Part shown: one piece after another, positions 10,456-23,054 of the stretch
Position numbering within the stretch: position 1 is the first letter of the stretch
Layout of the letters: every line of letters starts with the position of its first letter
Assembly (NCBI RefSeq): GCF_008831285.2
Contig: NC_045139.1
Coordinates: 24,036,412 to 24,100,411 of the forward strand
Source of the DNA: Nymphaea colorata
Taxonomy: Eukaryota > Streptophyta > Magnoliopsida > Nymphaeales > Nymphaeaceae
Length of the DNA stretch: 64,000 nucleotides
Direction: 5' to 3'
The notes under the pieces: model-generated
Told to the model about the DNA's origin: nothing
Seen by the model: only the letters and a program-made list of their open reading frames with translations
The model's database searches: none
Made by a program: the position numbers and the translations under genes

Positions 10456-10547
10456 TCAGAATTGGTCAGGTCACGTGATTTATGGATTCGTTTTTGTTAC
10501 TTCAGAATTGGTCAGGTCACGTGACTTATGGATTCGTCTTTGTTACC
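10456..10547. repeat. 46-bp tandem duplication
   Basis: TCAGAATTGGTCAGGTCACG and its continuation occur at 10456-10501 and again at 10502-10547 with two differences. Just upstream, TAGTAGTCATCGGCTG is also repeated (about 10406-10440). No coding content. Confidence 0.9.
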
Positions 10548-10735
10548 CAGTTTGTGATATTCTTATGATTTTCGTAGTCAGTAGAGATACATTTCACTAT
10601 TATGATTGACTGTTGCATCTTATGCACACATATATTGTACATCATATGATTTCTTTTTTGTTTTTTGGAAAATTTATTATGGTTGATGGTAGTAAATCTG
10701 AAGGTTCTAATGGAGGTGCTATTTCTTTCAACAGT

Positions 10736-10842
10736 TGTTCTCTCCTTGTGATTCTACTAAATATCTTATGCTTTACCAACTGGCACATGTTCAAAGAGCC
10801 ATTGTTCTCTCCTTGTGATGCTACTAAATATCTTATGCTTAA
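10736..10842. repeat. Direct repeat, 66-bp period
   Basis: TTGTTCTCTCCTTGTGATxC and CTACTAAATATCTTATGCTT occur together from 10736 and again from 10802. This lies at the point where the gag-like frame of the relic breaks down. Confidence 0.85.
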
Positions 10843-10859
10843 CCTAAACCATTTGTAAA

Positions 10860-13690
10860 ACTTCCAATCAGTTGAGGACTCTAACATTTATGGAAAATCG
10901 TCACCATTAAACCAACCTTTTGTATAGAAGTCCCTAGGAGAGTTAGTGAAGTTCATTTTTCTATCGAACCAACCTATGTTGTTTTGCATTCACCCTCTTC
11001 TTTAGAGTAGAATTCCTTCCTCTTGATGATATATTATTTGATGTCAAGATTTTTTTGTGAAAGTGATAATTTTCAGTTTTGCTTGAAAACATTTTAAAAG
11101 TGTCTTCTCACACCATGATGTGGCTTTGCTTTATTCTTAATACCTCCTTGAGTAGAAGAATAAAATTTCAAGTTTTTGTTGCCAAACAATGGAAGAGGAA
11201 AATTGGAAAGATCCTGGATATGAGCAGGAAGAAAAGGTCATGTGAAGTTGAGAAAGTCAAGACTAGGAAATGCTATTGACTCTCTGGTAATCAAGCATTT
11301 GCAAGGATTTAGCAGGAAATTTCTTGAGAGAGAAGCCAAAATGCTTTGTAAGATCTTGGAAGATAGCAAAATGAGAGTTGAGAGATGGGCTTGGGGCTTG
11401 TGTAGTCATTTCTCTGGGTTAGTAATCAAGAGTACCGGGTAGGCATATAAGTGATTTATGTCTATACCACGAAGATAACGACTTATGAACCTTTGGCTCG
11501 TCGAAAACCCACAAGGTGAAGCGGGTTAGATATGCGACAAAGCTATACACAACCACCAAAGGGGTGGAGCTTCGTAGTAGCCTTTGGGGTGGTGAGGTAT
11601 TCCTCAAAGGTGAAGGTCGACCTAAAAAAAAAAAATCAAAGAAAAAGAAAATCAAAAGACAAAAGCTGAATGCAAGAGAAAGAAAGAAAAAAAAAATAAA
11701 AGAGGAATAAAAAGCAAAAGGTGTCTGCCAATAGATTAAAGGCATGAAGGCTGAACTTGCAGGAATTGAATGTGACAATCTTTGGTAGATGTGCGATTCT
11801 AGGGTCAAGATCTTCTTTTATTTTTTATTACCTAACATGTTGAGGATAATTCCTTTATGTTCATATTTTGGAAATTGAAAGACATCCCTTCTAGAGATTT
11901 GATGGCATTGACGCGAAATGAATCCTAATGCTTGTACGGTACTATGTATAAAATGAAGGTCATATTATTTGCACAACACGAGCACTCATCCTTATTAGTT
12001 AAATTGATCGTCTTTGAATTATTTCAAAGTAAATACTTGACATCTCTAGTCATAGGAGGAACAAACCAATCTCCTTTGGTCTTGAAAGATGTTTGTCATT
12101 TTATTACCTACCCCCTTTGGCTTTGAAAGATGTTGGCCATTCCATTACCAAACCATTAGTCCATTTATGGGATAGATGAAACTCCTCAAACCTAGTCAAC
12201 TCCTGTTGAGTGTGACGTGTGACGAATTTCATTTTCTTCGTCTCAAGAGATGCATATCATTTGGGATAAATGATTAAGGCTGACCCATTATTCCATCTTA
12301 ACCGAGTGTCTTCAACATAACCCAGTCTTAGGATTGAGTCTATCATAGAAAACCTCTTATCTCTTCTCAAATCGATTTTGAACTGTGACATTTTTGAAAG
12401 GTTCTATTCGTTGAAGTTGCATGAGTTTTGGGTTTTATGTCCTCGGGTCCTTCATGGTTTTAGACCAGATTATTACTCGGATTCTTTCTTCTTGTGTCAC
12501 GTTAGTGTCAGGTTAGTTGAATAGATCCTTTAGTTAGCTATTGCACATGTCCAGGATAGGTTAAGGTCATTGCCTTGTTTTGTTTTCAGTAGGACCTTAT
12601 TTTGATTTAGTTTGATTATTTAGTTTGTTGAGTTGGGCAATTGCTGGTTTGATTTTATAATAGTTCAATCTTGCTTATTTTTTGCTTTAATGGCTTCCAG
12701 CATAGTGTCATGTTTAGTTTTCACTTTCATTGTGACATGGGTTGTTTAGGTGCTTTGTTGTCTTAGTTGCTTGGTTTTCATTTTTCAATGCATTCACTTG
12801 TGTTGCAGACCGACTATCCCTCGGCGTCATGCGGGCCAAATAGGCCTGAAAAAGTCAGCCCATGAGAACTTGATTCTTTTGGTAAATATAATCTCATCAA
12901 GTTCATGGGTTTGTGTGTCACATTCTGATAGAGTCTTTGAATTGCATATCGTACATTGCTTAAGTTTGTAGGTTGCTTGACTGAATATCTTTGACAACAA
13001 CTTCGCATCTCACATCTAACTTGGTTATGATACAATCATGTGTTTGCTAACATGGAAGCCTACATTCTAAAAATATGCGAAGCTATTTTGTTCATTTTTG
13101 TTCATTATCCTGTTCGGTTATGATACAATCATGTGTTTGGTAACATGGAAGCCTACATTTTAAAAATATGCTAAGGTTTGTCTCTAGGGTACTAGAAAAG
13201 TTTTGTTCTTGTTGCCTAATATGTGGGTGTGTTTTAAACCTTAAGGACTGTCCTTTTTATGACCAGAGAAGTGGTACATGCTATTTAGTTACTTGGAATT
13301 GTAAGAATCGTGCCTTTTAACAATGTCATGCTTCTTCTCTTCGTGAAATATTCAACTCTAAATTTTGGATTTGTAGCCCCATAAATGTAAAACTAAAACC
13401 CTTCCACAGCTACATCATTTACACCATGGTGATAGCATATGCAACAAAAGTGTCACTTTTTTTTTTCTTTTTTTCCATTATCTCACCTAAACATTTTCAT
13501 GAAATGATAAAATATGCTAAAATTATCAGTTGCAGGCAATGTTAATATTTGAAGAAGAAGAGTTGCTGCTAGTAATTAGAAAATTATCAACAGGCCAGTC
13601 AACTGTGCAATGGAGCATACCTTGGTCAACCGATGGATTTGATGTGGAGTCTTACTGACAGTAGATGATACCCTAGTGATTCATTAAAAA
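10860..13690. other. Unassigned intergenic DNA
   Basis: No conserved protein motif on either strand. An A-rich stretch (11622-11710) gives a Lys-rich shadow ORF. Diverged direct repeats occur at about 12068/12111 (CCTTTGGxxTTGAAAGATGT). A clearer one is at 13023/13116, where about 55 bases (GGTTATGATACAATCATGTG and onward) repeat with a 93-bp period. The region may be old LTR-retrotransposon DNA, but I cannot show it. Confidence 0.45.
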
Positions 13691-14162
13691 TTGAAGATGA
13701 CTTCAAATTCCCTTTGTGGATTTGTCTTCCAAGGCTTCTACCCATTTTTTGGAATCATAAAGTGTTTAGGGTATTACTGCCAGTTTGTGAGAAGAGTTTT
13801 TGGATCTACATATGCTTTCCATTCTCATTTAGGATTTGTGCATGTATGCGTTATTGTCCCCTTACAGTTTACTCCTAAATCGGTGATACAAATGGAAGTT
13901 GGAGGAAACAAGATTTTTCAAGGAGTCATTCATGAAGGTAGTATCAAATATTGTGCTCAATATAAGTAGAACACTCACTTGACCGAGCACTGCCATTTGG
14001 AAGAGGATGAAGTCAATTGTAATACCAAAATGGATAATGTGGCAAATGGCTGGCCTAATTTGAAAATTGCAAGAAGAGGATCAAAGGAGACAGTTAATCT
14101 TGACCACAATCATGCAACAACTATCACCAAACTAAAGATAGGAATCTCAAAAGATAAAGGTT
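13691..14162. other. Unassigned ORFs next to block A
   Basis: Two adjacent plus-strand ORFs of 92 and 73 codons (13691-13969 and 13979-14200). The second is hydrophilic (EEDEVNCNTKMDNVANGWPN). I recognise neither, and no paralogous copy is present in the other duplication blocks. They could be a fragment of an unknown gene or chance ORFs. Confidence 0.3.
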
Positions 14163-15733
14163 GCTGTTTGCATACATTTTTATCAGAATTTGGAGTGTAA
14201 TCTCTGAGATTTTCACTGTAATGGCATTTGTTTCTGCGATCTTATGCAGGAAATCATGTGTTCAATGTATGCCTGATTGTTTTTTGGCAATGTTAATGGC
14301 GCTTGATGATGTATCATGGATTTTGGGTTAAATGTGGTTATTTAAGTTCCTTTTACTGCAAGGAAGTTTGAGCAAGCATGTGGTTTGTTTGGCATTTGCT
14401 TTTCAATAATTGGCACATTTTAAGTTTTCTCTACAAACATTGAACTTCCTTAACATATTTCAGTTGCAAGCCATAATGTTTTTTATTGTAGGAATGCTCG
14501 TTGTGTATTCCATAGAGTTTGGTAGTTTTCTCTATAGTGCAAGTAGCCATAGTGTCTAACTTTGGGTGATTTTTAAGTTGTCTGTTATGCTATTGATCAT
14601 GGGATCATCAGAAAGGTTTGTCGCCATAAGTTCATTAATTTGAGAATACGAGTTTTTTGTTATATCCTGTTAAAAATATAAAAATCAATGCTAAATAAGG
14701 AATAAGCCTGTTGTGGAGTTGGAATTTCAATTTTTCTTTATAAATATGAACAAAACAGGGGACCAACAGGCTCAACCCCAACTTATTACTATGAAATCTA
14801 GAATTTTAGGCTAAAAATGATTCTCTATGTTGGTTTTTTTGACAGAGAGATGATGGAATGGTAATGGGGCCCAACCCCACCACATTATTCTTTCTTTCTT
14901 ATCATCTCATGCCAAATCCGGTCTTCAAACCAGTACTTTTGGTTGTTTCTCATTCTTCTACTTTTATATGACCTAAACTTCTTTTAGGTTTTACTAAGCA
15001 AATACCAATTTGAACTCGTGTTTGGACTGCAACTTATTCCTAAGCTTGTCCACATTCTTTGATGTTTCTGAACATTTTTAACAATTGTATTATTCTAGTT
15101 AAAGCACTAAATAATATCTTTTTGAAATGACAACAATTTGCTGATTAACCAAGATGCATAATTTTACTTCATGATCAGGAAGGAGCTATGTTATCTAAAT
15201 ATGTTGAGAGAGGGACTCTTATATGTAGGTTACTATTTTTTTGAGATGGGATGGCCTCGCTAGATTTCCACTATCAATAAATAGGATTTGTAGCTCATAT
15301 TCTCCAAAAATAAATTCTAAAATGTGTGATATTCTGTCTTCTTTCAAATATTCCTGTAAAGCAATAAAATGACGAGATCTTCATTCTTTCACAGGATCAT
15401 GCAGGCTTTCTTGGTTGGAAACTTGGAGAGCAGATAATTGTTAAGAAGGCATCAACATAGGCTCTTTTTCAAGGGACATTTTCAACATCAATTGTGTGTC
15501 ATATTCAAGTTTGTTTTTGTTAGGATCATAGTCGAAAATGGTTATTGTAAGCTACAAGATGGTGTTTTATTTTCTTTTGTCATTATAATTTGCTATTTTT
15601 TTTTATGCACTCGAGCGATATTTGATTATTAGTTGTCATTTAGCTTTTTTGGGCGAGGGCTCCCCCCCTGCTTCTTCCTCCCTCAACGGGATAAACTAAC
15701 AGCACCTAGCTAGCCCAATGGCAGCGGCAGCAT
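14163..15733. repeat. Duplication block A: S module plus kiwellin stub
   Basis: Homologous to the S modules at about 34440-35700, 40877-41556 and 56478-58240. Shared marks are GGAGTGTAATCTCTGAGATT, GAACTTCCTT..CATATTT, AAATGTGTGATxTTCTGTCT, TTTCTTGGTTGGAAACTTGG and CTACAAGATGGTGTTTTATT. It ends in 16 bases of the kiwellin coding start (ATG at 15718), then jumps to post-K sequence. The S module is non-coding as far as I can see. Confidence 0.8.
15718..15733 (+). pseudogene. Kiwellin stub K5 (five codons)
   Basis: AGCCCAATGGCAGCGGCAGC matches the start of K3 (41557), coding MAAAA. After 15733 the sequence continues with TTCAAAATGGGAATTGGAAG, which belongs about 2.5 kb downstream of the intact copies (compare about 50005 and 63587). 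All the rest of the gene has therefore been deleted. Confidence 0.75.
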
Positions 15734-15783
15734 GTTTTTCTTTCAAAATGGGAATTGGAAGTTGGGAATCCTAGTTTAGCTTT

Positions 15784-16069
15784 TGTAGAAACACGCAACA
15801 CACGAAGGAAGCAGAAAGGAACACACGGTATACGTGGAAAAACCTCAGAAAGAGGAAAAAACCACGAGGGAGCTCTAACCTAGGTGCACCACCGCAACCC
15901 TAGGAGAGAGAAAATCTATTCACTTAACTTAACAATTACACATAAGTGAAGAATATATAAGAGGGAGAGAAAGAGTGCCGCCTAGGGTATCGAGCCAGCC
16001 TCGGTACTCGTGCCCCATGGGACCGGGTCCAGATATGGACCCGGTTCTCCATTACAATCTATTTTAACA
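15784..16069 (-). repeat. 3' LTR of copia-2
   Basis: 286 bp. In plus-strand view it runs from TGTAGAAACACGCAAC to ATCTATTTTAACA. The final RNase H codons run up to its edge. Confidence 0.95.
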
Positions 16070-19000
16070 CTTTCCCTCAAGCTTGGCATACATGTCAGAC
16101 ATGCCAAGCTTGCTAACATTTTTCTCAAATTGAGATGTACATAAAGACTTAGTTAAGACATCAGCAACTTGATCTTCAGACTTCATATAGGGCAGGATCA
16201 ACTCCTTTGAATCTATGCGTTCCCGTATGAATTTGCGATCGATCTCCACATGTTTGGTTCTGTCGTGCAGGACTGGATTGTTTGCCAAGTTAATAGCCGA
16301 CTTGTTGTCACAATACATCCTCATCTTCTCTTCCATTTTCACCCCAATATTTGCTAAAAAAATTTTGAGCCATAACATTTTTGTAACCCCCATAGCAACC
16401 GCCCTGTATTCAGCCTCAGCACTGGACCTGGAGCAAACTTCTTGTCTTTTACTTCTCCATACCACCAGGTTACCTCCAAGAAAGATGCAGTATCCTGTGG
16501 TAGACCTTCTAGTAGTCGGCGTCAGAGTATCTTTTAATGCTGAGTTGACCTTGTCGAGTATAGAGCAGTCCTTTTCCTAGGTCATTCTTTAAGTATCCCA
16601 ATACTCTTTCAGCACTTTTCCAATGACAATCAGTAAGAGCATGCATAAATTGACTTAACACACCCACAACATACGTAATATCTGGGCGAGTAAGAGTGAG
16701 ATAAATGAGTTTACCAACCTGCCGCTGATACCTTTCTTTACCTTCCTCATCCAAGATCGTCCCAGTTTTGATACTTATTCTTGTGCCAGACTCCATTAGA
16801 GTAAGAAAGGGCCTATCCCAGTTTACTTGTCTCTTTTAGAAGATCCAAAGTGTATTTCCTTTGGCTCATAACAAGTCCAGTCTCAGATCGTGCGATCTCA
16901 ATTCCTACCTCAATTTACCCAGATCTTTGAGATCGAATTCAGCAGCTACCGTTTCTTTCATCTTCCTTTTTTCTTCTTCGTCATCACTTGTGACAATCAT
17001 ATCATCAACATATACAAGTAGAAGGCTCACCAGACCATTTCTCTGCTTGATGAAGAGGGTGTGATCACAATTTCCCTGTTTATATCCATTAGTCTTCATC
17101 ACAACCCTTAGTCTTTCAAACCACGCTCTAGGGGACTGCTTGAGACCATACAATGCTTTCTTGAGATAACAACACTTTCCGCTCTACGCATATCCAGGCG
17201 GCATGCTCATATAGACTTCTTCCTCAAGGTGACCATTCAAGAAGGCATTCTTGGAATCAAGTTGGTCCATGCTCCACTTCTTTTGCACTGCCAGAGCTAA
17301 GATGACCCTTACTGTCTTCAGTTTAGCAACGGGAGTGAACGTCTCAAGATAGTCAATCCCATATTTCTGGCTAAACCCCTTTGCAACGAGACGAACTTTA
17401 TAGCGTTCTACAGTGCCATCAGGTTTGTACTTCACAGTAAACACCCACTTGGAACCAACTAAGTGAGTTCCCTCGGGAATATCAACAACCTCCGACGTAT
17501 TGTTCTTTGTCAGGGCGTCCATCTCCTCTGTCATGGCCTGTAGCCATTTAGGATCCTCCCTGGCATCTTTCACTGACCTGGGAATAACAACCATAGATAA
17601 AGAGGTAATAAAGCACTTATAGTCTTTACTGAGTTTAGCATACGAAACAAATCTTTGAATAGGATGAGAAGTACATGACCTGGTGCCTTTGCGCAGGCCT
17701 ATGGGAAGATCTTCATTCATTGGACTTGGATCATCCGGGGAGCTCACAAGATTGGGATTGGTAACATCAACAACCTCCATCACATCCTTCTTCTTCCTGT
17801 TATATACTTGACCAAACAAATGATCACGGGACTGTTCTTCCACAAGCCCCCCTCTATCTGACTGTCTCTGTCCTCACTGACTGTGTCTATCACACTCGAA
17901 GAACTAGCCGTGTAATCCAAGAAATCCGTGAACTGAATCAACTGATGCGAAGAATACTCTTCCACTCTCTCACCTAGACACTCCCCCTGAAGAGGATTCG
18001 CAGGAAAGTATGCCTCATGTTCATGAAAGGTAACATCCCTAGAGACATATACTCTGGAAGTGCTAGGATCGACACACTTGTATCCCTTCTGGGTGGAGGA
18101 ATACCCCGAAAAGACCGCTTTGATGGACCGAGAATCAAGTTTCTTGAGAGTGGGACTATGATCATGGACAAAGCAAACACACCCAAACACCCGAGGGGTC
18201 AAAGGCTAGGGATTCTGAGTAGGCCACAAAACAGAATAAGGGGAATGACCATTCAACACACGAGTAGGCATACGGTTAATGAGATGAGCACTAGTGAGAA
18301 GTACATCACCCCAGCACCGCTTAGGGACACGACGTTGAAACATAATGGCCCGGGTGACATTTAACAAATGACGGTTCTTCCTTTCCATTCTGAGGAGGTG
18401 TGTAGCTACAGGATGTTTCATGTATAATACCCTTGCTTCGCAAGAAGTCATCAAGGGATTGGGAGACATACCCTCGAGCATTGTCAGTACGGGCCTGAAC
18501 AGAGGTCTGGAATTGAGTTTTAACAAATGCAACGAAGTTTTTGACAATGCCGGGAACTTCACTACGTTCTTTCAACAAATACACGAACGTACACCGAGAG
18601 TAGTCATCAATAAGAGTCATGAAATAATGAAAACCATGACAAGTGGGTACTTCCGAAGGACCCCAAACATCAGAGTGAACCAAAGCAAATGGACGGCTGG
18701 TTTTATTGAACGAAATAGGGTACGAGGCCCTAACATGCTTAGACAACTGACACACTTCACAGGCGAAGGTGTCCAAAGAAACAGACTAAAACATCTTAGG
18801 AAACAACTGTTTAATCAACTGAAAAGGAAGATGACCAAGTCTCTCGTGCCAGCGCATAATAACGGATCTGTTCTCCACGCCAGACAACTGTCCACTGGTG
18901 GCTGAAATCAAAGCAGGCGCAACCTGTACTGGCATTCTGTAGAGACCATCAATAGCTGAACCAATCCCAATCTTCTGCCCCGTCCCCAAATCCTGCAGGA

Positions 19001-20324
19001 AACAACGATCAGCAGAGAATATTAGATTACAGTTTAGCTCTTTGGTAATACTGCTGACAGATAACAAATTTACGGGAATATTGGGAACATGCAGGGCATT
19101 ATGAAGACAATATTTGTTCAGTAATGATAAACTCCCTTTTCCAGCCACATAAATAGAAGAACCATCAGCCATAGAAATACGCTGCTGCCCAGAAGTCAAC
19201 TTGTAATCTTGAAACATCTTAGGATCCCCGGTCATATGATGAGTAGCCCCACTGTCAACAATCCAATCACCGAGAGAGGAATTACCTTGATCACTAGTAG
19301 CAACAAGAGCCTGAGCTAACTTAGCTCCATCAGACGTAGATGTGTCCTTTGATGTAGTAGAAAGACGACTGATATAAGCTTGTAGTTCCTTGATTTGATC
19401 CGGGGAAAGCCTCGACTTTTCACCACTTGAAGAACCACTCTGATTTGAGTCCTGCACAAGAGAACCTCGCCGAGTAGACGGAGGGCGACCACGAATAAGT
19501 CTCTTCTCAGGGTGAAGATCCCAACAAAAGTCAACAGAATGTCCTGACTTGTGACAATGGGTACATCGTCTAACAGGGCGCTGGCCAGGCACAAAAGAAC
19601 GGCTAACAAAGGCCGAGGGACCACTCCCATGACTGGGGTCAATCTGCATCACTTGGCGTCTTTGTTCCTCGGATTCCACTCTGGCATATACATCCTCTAT
19701 TCCAGGAATCTCATCACAGTTGAGAATTTGACTTCGAATGGATTCAAATGCATCAAGCAAGCCTCCAAGGAAAAGGAACGTCCGGTCCATCCATTCCTTT
19801 TCCCAGTACCGGGCATGATCGGAACCACAGTCCCAGTTATCATTCACATGATAATCAAGTTCCTCCCACTTAGTTTTCAGGGCTGCATAGAAGGAGGCAA
19901 CAGACAAGTCACCCTGATTCAGAGAATAAATACTGCGTTTAATCTGGTACGTACGCAGAACCCTTTTTTTGCGACCATACATCCTCGCAAGCACAGTCCA
20001 CATATCAAACGAAGTCGGCTTCCGCAGAATAAGAGGCTGAATATCAGCGGACACAGAGCTGATGATCCACAATTTAACCTGACTGTCTTCCAACACCCAA
20101 GTCGCCCATTGAGGATCAGTTTTGCTGGGCGCCGGTTTGTCGCCTGTGATATAGGGGAGACGACCACGGCTCGTTATCCCAATCTCGAGAGCAGCAGAGC
20201 AAGAGAAATAGTTATCTTTAGTCAGACGAATGGGTGTGACCTGGACCAGCAAGTTCTCGCTCTTGGAAGCGCTGCCCGCGTCAAAGGCCACATCACTTTT
20301 AGGTGCGATCTCTTCCGCCATCAC
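16064..20324 (-). pseudogene. copia-2 gag-pol, multiply broken
   Basis: Polyprotein on the minus strand from ATG at 20324. Gag has the CCHC knuckle CTHCHKSGHSVDFC. Protease has DWIVDSGATHHMTG. Integrase has WHERLGHLPF, CEVCQLSKHV, LIDDYSRC and ERKNRHLLNVTR. RT has [19 protein letters not shown] and YVDDMIVTSDDE. RNase H has SDADY, RSSAEAEYRAVAMG and CDNKSAINLANN. Breaks in reading order: stop near 18786, frameshift near 18385, stop near 18206, frameshift near 17845, stop near 17184, loss of the YFLGIE region near 16905, and a deletion in RNase H near 16509. The 512-codon gag-PR portion is intact. Relatives of copia-1 share the linker motif NPLQGE. Confidence 0.9.
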
Positions 20325-20688
20325 ACGCAGTCAAGTCAGACGCAACACCAGGCAACAACAAGACGACATAGCAGCGGCTGAAACACGAGCGCCACACGGA
20401 AACCAAGGCGGCGGCGAGAGGTGTGACGGCGCTGGATCGTCCGACGGCGGAAAAGAGAGACACCCACGGCAGCGGAAACTTCAGAAGGCAACCGGCGGCG
20501 GCGCTGGATCGTTCGACAGCGGCTGCGCGGAAACTGGCGGCGGCGGCGGCGCTGGATCGTCCGACAGTGCCTGCGCGGAAACTGGCGGCGCAGGAAACCC
20601 CAACGGCGGCCGAAAAAACTCCAAAGGCGGCAGCGGCACAGGGACGACGACGGAAACACGAGATGCAAACGAACGATCTCACCAACCA

Positions 20689-20701
20689 GGCTCTGATACC
20701 A
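20689..20701 (-). promoter_or_regulatory. Primer-binding site of copia-2
   Basis: GGCTCTGATACCA in plus-strand view is the complement of TGGTATCAGAGCC and pairs with the initiator Met-tRNA 3' end. It abuts the 5' LTR. Confidence 0.9.
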
Positions 20702-20987
20702 TGTAGAAACACGCAACACACGAAGGAAGAAGAAAGGAACACACGGTATACGTGGAAAAACCTCAAAAAGAGAAAAAAACTACGGGGAAGCTCTAACCTT
20801 GGTGCACCACCGCAACCCTAGGAGAGAGAAAATCTATTCACTTAACTTAACAATTACACATAAGTAAAGAATATATAAGAGGGAGAGAAAGAGTGCCGCC
20901 TAGGGTACCGAGCCAGCCTCGGTACCCATGCCCCATGGGACCGGGTCGAGATATGGACCTGGTTCCCCATTACAATCTATTTTAACA
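20702..20987 (-). repeat. 5' LTR of copia-2
   Basis: 286 bp, the same length and ends as the copy at 15784-16069, with about 14 substitutions, mostly transitions. It adjoins the PBS at 20701. Confidence 0.95.
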
Positions 20988-21485
20988 GCTTTGAATAATT
21001 TTCTTAATTTTTGAATTCTGATTTTGGGACTGACTGAGGTTGGGAACTTTGTAAAATTTCCTTGGTTACCGATAGAAATAGATTTGGGAGGTTTGACCTG
21101 ATCAACTTTGATTCAGATTTTGGTTTTGATTTGGTAATTTTGGAAATCTAGAAATATTCTTGGTATTGGAGTGAGAATTTTTGATTTACCTTCAAGGTTG
21201 AGTTTAAAGAATTTTGGACGTTGGTTAGACTCTAAGATTTTTAAGAAGAGTCGAGTTTGGAATCCTGAAATTTTTAAGACTTTGGTCGTGGTCATGAAAA
21301 TTTGCTTGATTTTAAGTACATTTTGGACTAAAAATTGGTTTCAAGATGAATTTGATTTTGAGAGAAATCCAATCATGGAATCCAATTGAAATCGATTTTG
21401 AAAATTTTAGTTTTGCTGCCAGGTTATGTTTTCACGTCAAAGTGAGGTTTTTGTGCAATATGACCTAGTCATGGCAGCGACTCCA
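20988..21485. repeat. Block A continued: post-K module
   Basis: Matches 50030-50530 and 63610-64000 almost base for base (TTTTTGAATTCTGATTTTGG, GTTACCGATAGAAATAGA, AGAGAAATCCAATCATGGAA). It is T/G-rich and non-coding. It joins the sequence at 15783 once copia-2 and one target duplication are removed. Confidence 0.85.
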
Positions 21486-23046
21486 ACTGAACTCATACCG
21501 GTTTCGTATCAGCCTGATTTTGTATTTTTCAATGAATTTATTAAAAAATAATTTTTGAAGCGGAAAGATAAAAATATATATTACCTTAACAATTGCCAGA
21601 ACGGGTCGATAGGGCTTCTTGTTTAAGTTTCCAATACACGACCAAGTGCGATCTTTGCTACATTGCATCTTATTATTGTAACTTTGCAAGTGTTGTTGCA
21701 AGTGTAAATTGTACCTGAAATCTAAGTATGCATTCTTTATGCCATAGTCAACTCTAAAAACGGGGTAGAGGGAAAAAATGTGACATCAAGGCATATAATT
21801 AGAACTCTCTGGCTCACATACCTAATCATATGGCATTATGGCATTGCTCTAGTCCTTGTAATTGCAGCCACAAGTTTTGTCTTCTGGATCATGTGGTGGA
21901 GATTTGTAGCAACAAGTTTCTAATATATATATGTGTAACATTAAGGAAAATCATGCTTACAGATTGTATTATTGGAATCAAATCGTACGAAAGCAAGAAC
22001 TTAAAAAACGGATATCTTATGTCATTTAGAAATAAAAAATATTAATGTTTAAGTTGTGAAAATTGGCAACATTATGGGTGAGCTCGACTTGAGTACTCTC
22101 TTTCTCGATCTGGTCTATATAATATATGCATGTATGTCTGTCTATGTATTTTTACTATTGCCAACTAGCTATTAGTGCCAATTATGTTAAATTGGTTTCG
22201 GTGATTGAATGGGATTATGGGAGGAGATATGTGACTGAAATTCTCCACCACGTGAAGTATATTCGACAAAAGGATGAAAATCCATTAAAAAAAAACACCT
22301 TGTTGCTGCGGCATCTCCATTATACATCTCTTGAATTCAACGAAATTAGAATTTGTTGTAGCTTTTACATTTTATAAGGTGTCCTCGCTCCTCAGAACTA
22401 CCGTTTGTAACGACTTATTTTTCTCTTTTTGTAGGGTAGGCACCACATTCGTACACTTACTGGAACCTGACTTAGAAAGAAAAAATGACAACACTGACCA
22501 TTATGTCTGTTTGCTTGTTAAATGTTAAAGATAAAATATTTATTAGAATTTTAGAATTATATGGATTTAATTTATATGTATATATATATATATATACACA
22601 CACATATAAATATCCACTTTCAGTTAAAGCTTAGCCATCTCTCTCATTCGATGAGATAAATTTGTAAGTGTAGCCATACAACTCAATTTTCACGTTGCCT
22701 CATGGGGGTCGCTGCTTCTATCTCTTGTCTGTATAGGCATAAAGTTTGTAAAAAATGGATCAATTCGAAGGTGGCTTTCTAACCAGCTAAATTCTGTGTG
22801 TCCAACTTTGGTAGAAGTGCAACTTCTAAAGGGTTTCTGGTCACAAGCTAGAGAAGCCACTCAGGTTCAGATTCTGCTGGATAAGAGTTAGCATTAAATC
22901 TAATTAATTTGGTTGCGTACATCTATCATGAGCCCAATGCCTACTGGATTCACATGAAAATAAGTTAGGGATAAAAATTTGGTCGTTTAACAAACTTTTC
23001 TTTGGGAACCTTGGTTGAGACCCAACTTTTCTGTTCCGGCAGCCAC
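21486..23046. other. Intergenic DNA, no gene seen
   Basis: AT-rich. Contains a (TA)n(CA)n microsatellite near 22575-22608. No motif-bearing ORF on either strand. Confidence 0.5.
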
Positions 23047-23054
23047 CCTACTGG

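Larger units (their letters stand above)
9194..10760 (+). mobile_element. Probable copia relic: LTR, leader and gag start
   Basis: A candidate LTR at 9194-9409 starts TGTTAGAGCCCC and ends TTTCCTTACA. It is followed by TGATATTGAAG, a degraded form of the usual PBS TGGTATCAGAG. A pyrimidine-rich leader (about 9455-9560) follows. Near 10679 a short reading frame MVDGSKSEGSNGGAISFN resembles the N-terminus of some copia gag proteins, then breaks down. A hAT MITE sits in the leader (9734-10031). No pol and no second LTR are visible. Judged from motifs alone; an unrelated origin is possible. Confidence 0.4.
15784..20987 (-). mobile_element. copia-2, complete Ty1/copia retrotransposon
   Basis: 5,204-bp element on the minus strand with two 286-bp LTRs, a PBS (20689-20701), a GC-rich leader (20325-20688), gag-PR-IN-RT-RNaseH remains and a purine tract next to the 3' LTR (GAGGGAAAG on the minus strand). 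It is flanked by a perfect 5-bp target duplication GCTTT (15779-15783 and 20988-20992). It interrupts the post-K part of block A: the flanks TTTAGCTTT and GCTTTGAATAATTTTC join into sequence that is continuous near 50036 and 63620. By eye the LTRs differ at about 14 of 286 positions. Confidence 0.95.

Noticed and set aside
11516-11808. Lys-rich plus and Phe-rich minus ORFs
   Set aside because: Both come from one A-rich run at 11622-11710.
19551-20381. 276-codon plus-strand ORF
   Set aside because: It is the antisense shadow of the intact copia-2 gag-PR frame; no motifs of its own.
20230-20821. Overlapping ORFs of 127-158 codons on both strands
   Set aside because: Same artefact in the copia-2 leader and LTR; Ala/Arg/Gly-rich translations of GC repeats.
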